DNA from: Thermobacillus sp. ZCTH02-B1
GTDB taxonomy: Bacteria > Bacillota > Bacilli > Paenibacillales > Paenibacillaceae
Direction of reading: 5' to 3'
NCBI RefSeq assembly: GCF_002159085.1
Contig: NZ_LZRU01000015.1
Coordinates: forward strand, 1-64,000
Length of the DNA stretch: 64,000 nucleotides
Shown here piece after piece: positions 62,518-64,000 of the stretch (the stretch's first letter is position 1; every line of letters starts with the position of its first letter). The position numbers and the translations under genes are program-made. The notes below the pieces were generated by a model, which did no database searches, had not been told where the DNA came from, and saw only the letters and a program-made list of their open reading frames with translations.

Positions 62518-63855
62518 TTATCCGTTCCGGATTTCGGCCGTGATGCGGAACGCTTCATCCGCCGCCAAAATCGTCTCCTCGATGTCCGCCTCGCTGTGGG
62601 CGACGGTCAGGAACCAAGCCTCGTACTTCGACGGCGCAAGGCAGACGCCGCGGTCGAGCATGGCGCGGAAGAACGCGGCGAACGCCTCGCCGTCCGTGTC
62701 CTGCGCCTCGGCGTAATTCGTGACCGGGTGATCGCAGAAGTGCGTCGAGAACGCGCCGCGGACCCGGTTGATCGTGAGCGGCACGCCGTGCTTCGCCGCG
62801 GCTGCGGCCAGCCCCTTCGCAAGCCGCGCGGCGAGCGCGTCCATCCGTTCGTAGACGCCGGGCTCGCGGAGCACGTCGAGGCAGGCCAGCCCGGCGGAGA
62901 TCGAGGCGGGGTTGCCCGCCATCGTGCCGGCCTGGTAAGCCGGGCCGAGCGGCGCGACCTGCTCCATGATCTCCTTCCTTCCGCCATAGGCGCCGATCGG
63001 CAGGCCGCCGCCGATGATTTTGCCGAGGGCGGTCAGGTCCGGCTCGATCGCGGCGTGGTCGGGGAACGCGGCGAAGTTCTGCGCCCCGCCGTAATGGAAG
63101 CGGAAGGCGGTGATCACTTCGTCGTAGATGACGAGCGCGCCGGCGTCGCGCGCCATCCGGCACACGCCTTCGAGGAAGCCGGGCTTCGGCATGACGATGC
63201 CGAAGTTGCCGACGATCGGTTCGACGAGGACGGCCGCGACGTCTTCGCCCCATCGCTCGAGGGCGAGGCGCAGGCCCTCCAGGTCGTTGTACGGCACGGT
63301 GATCACTTCGTGCGCGATCGAGAGCGGGATGCCCGCGCTGTCCGGAATGCCGAGCGTCGACGGGCCGGAGCCGGCGGCGACGAGCACGAGATCGGAATGG
63401 CCGTGGTAGCAGCCGGCGAATTTGACGATTTTCGTGCGGCCCGTGTAGGCCCGGGCGACGCGGATCGTCGTCATGACCGCCTCGGTGCCGCTGTTCACGA
63501 ACCGAACCTTGTCCATCGAGGGGATCGCTTCCTTCAGGCGGCGGGCCATCTCGATCTCGAGCTCGGTCGGCGTGCCGTACAGCGTGCCGTTCTCGGCCGC
63601 ACGGGCGATCGCCTCGACGATGCGCGGATGGGCGTGCCCGGCGATGATCGGCCCGTAGGCGGCGAGGTAGTCGATGTAGCGATTGCCGTCGGCATCCCAG
63701 AAATACGCGCCCTGCGCGCGTTTCATGAAGACCGGGGCGCCGCCGCCGACCGCCTTGAACGAGCGGGACGGGCTGTTCACGCCGCCGACGATGTGGCGGA
63801 GCGCTTCCCGGTAGAGGGCTTCGGATGTCGGACGGTGGCGGGTGTCTGCGGGCAT
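62518..63855 (-). CDS. hemL: Glutamate-1-semialdehyde 2,1-aminomutase
   Basis: A 445-residue PLP enzyme of the C5 heme pathway, converting glutamate-1-semialdehyde to 5-aminolevulinate. [15 protein letters not shown] (about 23-37), [22 protein letters not shown] (about 122-143), [16 protein letters not shown] (about 244-259) and [16 protein letters not shown] (about 276-291), whose lysine binds PLP, are all present. Start 63855 has AAAGGAG 8 bases upstream; the frame stays open to the window edge without family-like sequence. Length is normal. Many Bacilli carry two such genes. Confidence 0.95.
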   Translation of the reverse strand: MPADTRHRPTSEALYREALRHIVGGVNSPSRSFKAVGGGAPVFMKRAQGAYFWDADGNRYIDYLAAYGPIIAGHAHPRIVEAIARAAENGTLYGTPTELEIEMARRLKEAIPSMDKVRFVNSGTEAVMTTIRVARAYTGRTKIVKFAGCYHGHSDLVLVAAGSGPSTLGIPDSAGIPLSIAHEVITVPYNDLEGLRLALERWGEDVAAVLVEPIVGNFGIVMPKPGFLEGVCRMARDAGALVIYDEVITAFRFHYGGAQNFAAFPDHAAIEPDLTALGKIIGGGLPIGAYGGRKEIMEQVAPLGPAYQAGTMAGNPASISAGLACLDVLREPGVYERMDALAARLAKGLAAAAAKHGVPLTINRVRGAFSTHFCDHPVTNYAEAQDTDGEAFAAFFRAMLDRGVCLAPSKYEAWFLTVAHSEADIEETILAADEAFRITAEIRNG

Positions 63856-63913
63856 GGGGGACTCTCCTTTCGCATCTGCGGGTTTCTTTTTTTTGTGTCG
63901 GGAAGCGAAATCA

Positions 63914-63950
63914 AGAAAAGGGCGCTCCGGCGCCGATGGCCGGAACCCCC
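63914..63950 (-). terminator. Minus-strand terminator of a gene upstream of hemL
   Basis: On the minus strand TCCGGC and GCCGGA arms within a GGG..CCC stem are followed by TTTTCTT, so a gene to the right of the window probably ends here and hemL has its own promoter. Confidence 0.5.
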
Positions 63951-64000
63951 TTCCTGGCGTATTCATCCGGTGCATGCGCTCCGAGAATCAGGCCGCGGGC

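Overview
The window is high-GC (mostly well above 60%) DNA from a low-copy chromosomal region of a Gram-positive, spore-former-type Firmicute, most likely Paenibacillaceae (Paenibacillus, Cohnella or Thermobacillus-like). I base this on the gene families (SinR/SinI, EpsC-G-L-M-N, CvfC, YkpA-like ABC-F, DUF2935), strong AGGAGG-type ribosome binding sites, sigma-A promoters and frequent GTG/TTG starts. The genus cannot be fixed from the sequence alone.

Layout. 1-1.2 kb: a transposase tail, then an AT-rich island holding a broken secreted-protein gene and a small membrane protein. 1.7-10.5 kb: ordinary housekeeping or accessory genes (DUF2935, secreted beta-helix protein, CvfC, Gfo/Idh/MocA oxidoreductase, ABC-F ATPase, CDF metal exporter). 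11-50.6 kb: one large exopolysaccharide (EPS) region bounded by two SinR-type regulators. It begins with divergent sinR and sinI (sinI is only 56 codons). Next come a Wzz/BY-kinase/HlyD-like/secreted-protein operon, a complete lasso-peptide cluster of the paeninodin type (cyclase, 44-aa precursor, HPr-kinase-like kinase, RRE protein, leader protease, ABC exporter), an epsC-galU-glycosyltransferase-epsG operon, an isolated GT32 gene, a nucleotidyltransferase-glycosyltransferase-pyruvyltransferase-flippase operon, and a galE-like-epsL-epsM-epsN operon. A second SinR/SlrR-like gene closes the region. 50.6-64 kb: MGDG-synthase-type glycosyltransferase, SGNH hydrolase, gltB, an XRE regulator, a small CxxC protein, an ABC transporter pair, an acyltransferase and hemL.

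How it fits together. Every transcription unit head in the EPS region except the GT32 gene carries a 16-bp palindrome of the type GTTCTTTATAGAGAAC. It is made of two inverted copies of the published Bacillus SinR half-site GTTCTYT and often lies inside the -35/-10 spacer. Lasso-peptide production therefore appears to be wired into the same SinR/SinI switch as the biofilm matrix. EpsC, EpsN and EpsM resemble the dehydratase, aminotransferase and acetyltransferase of UDP-diacetylbacillosamine synthesis; EpsL would load that sugar phosphate onto undecaprenyl phosphate; the glycosyltransferases extend it; the flippase and EpsG/Wzz/kinase export and polymerise it.

The most unusual non-genic feature is a family of 19-bp palindromes (AACGGTnn-3-nnACCGTT) in three intergenic arrays. 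Spacing alternates between 51-52 and 62-63 bp, that is 5 and 6 helical turns, although the intervening DNA differs between arrays. Other oddities are a galE-like gene that has lost its catalytic lysine, low-complexity insertions in many EPS-region proteins, two adjacent glycosyltransferases sharing an almost identical C-terminal half, and a TTTTG microsatellite between two SinR boxes.
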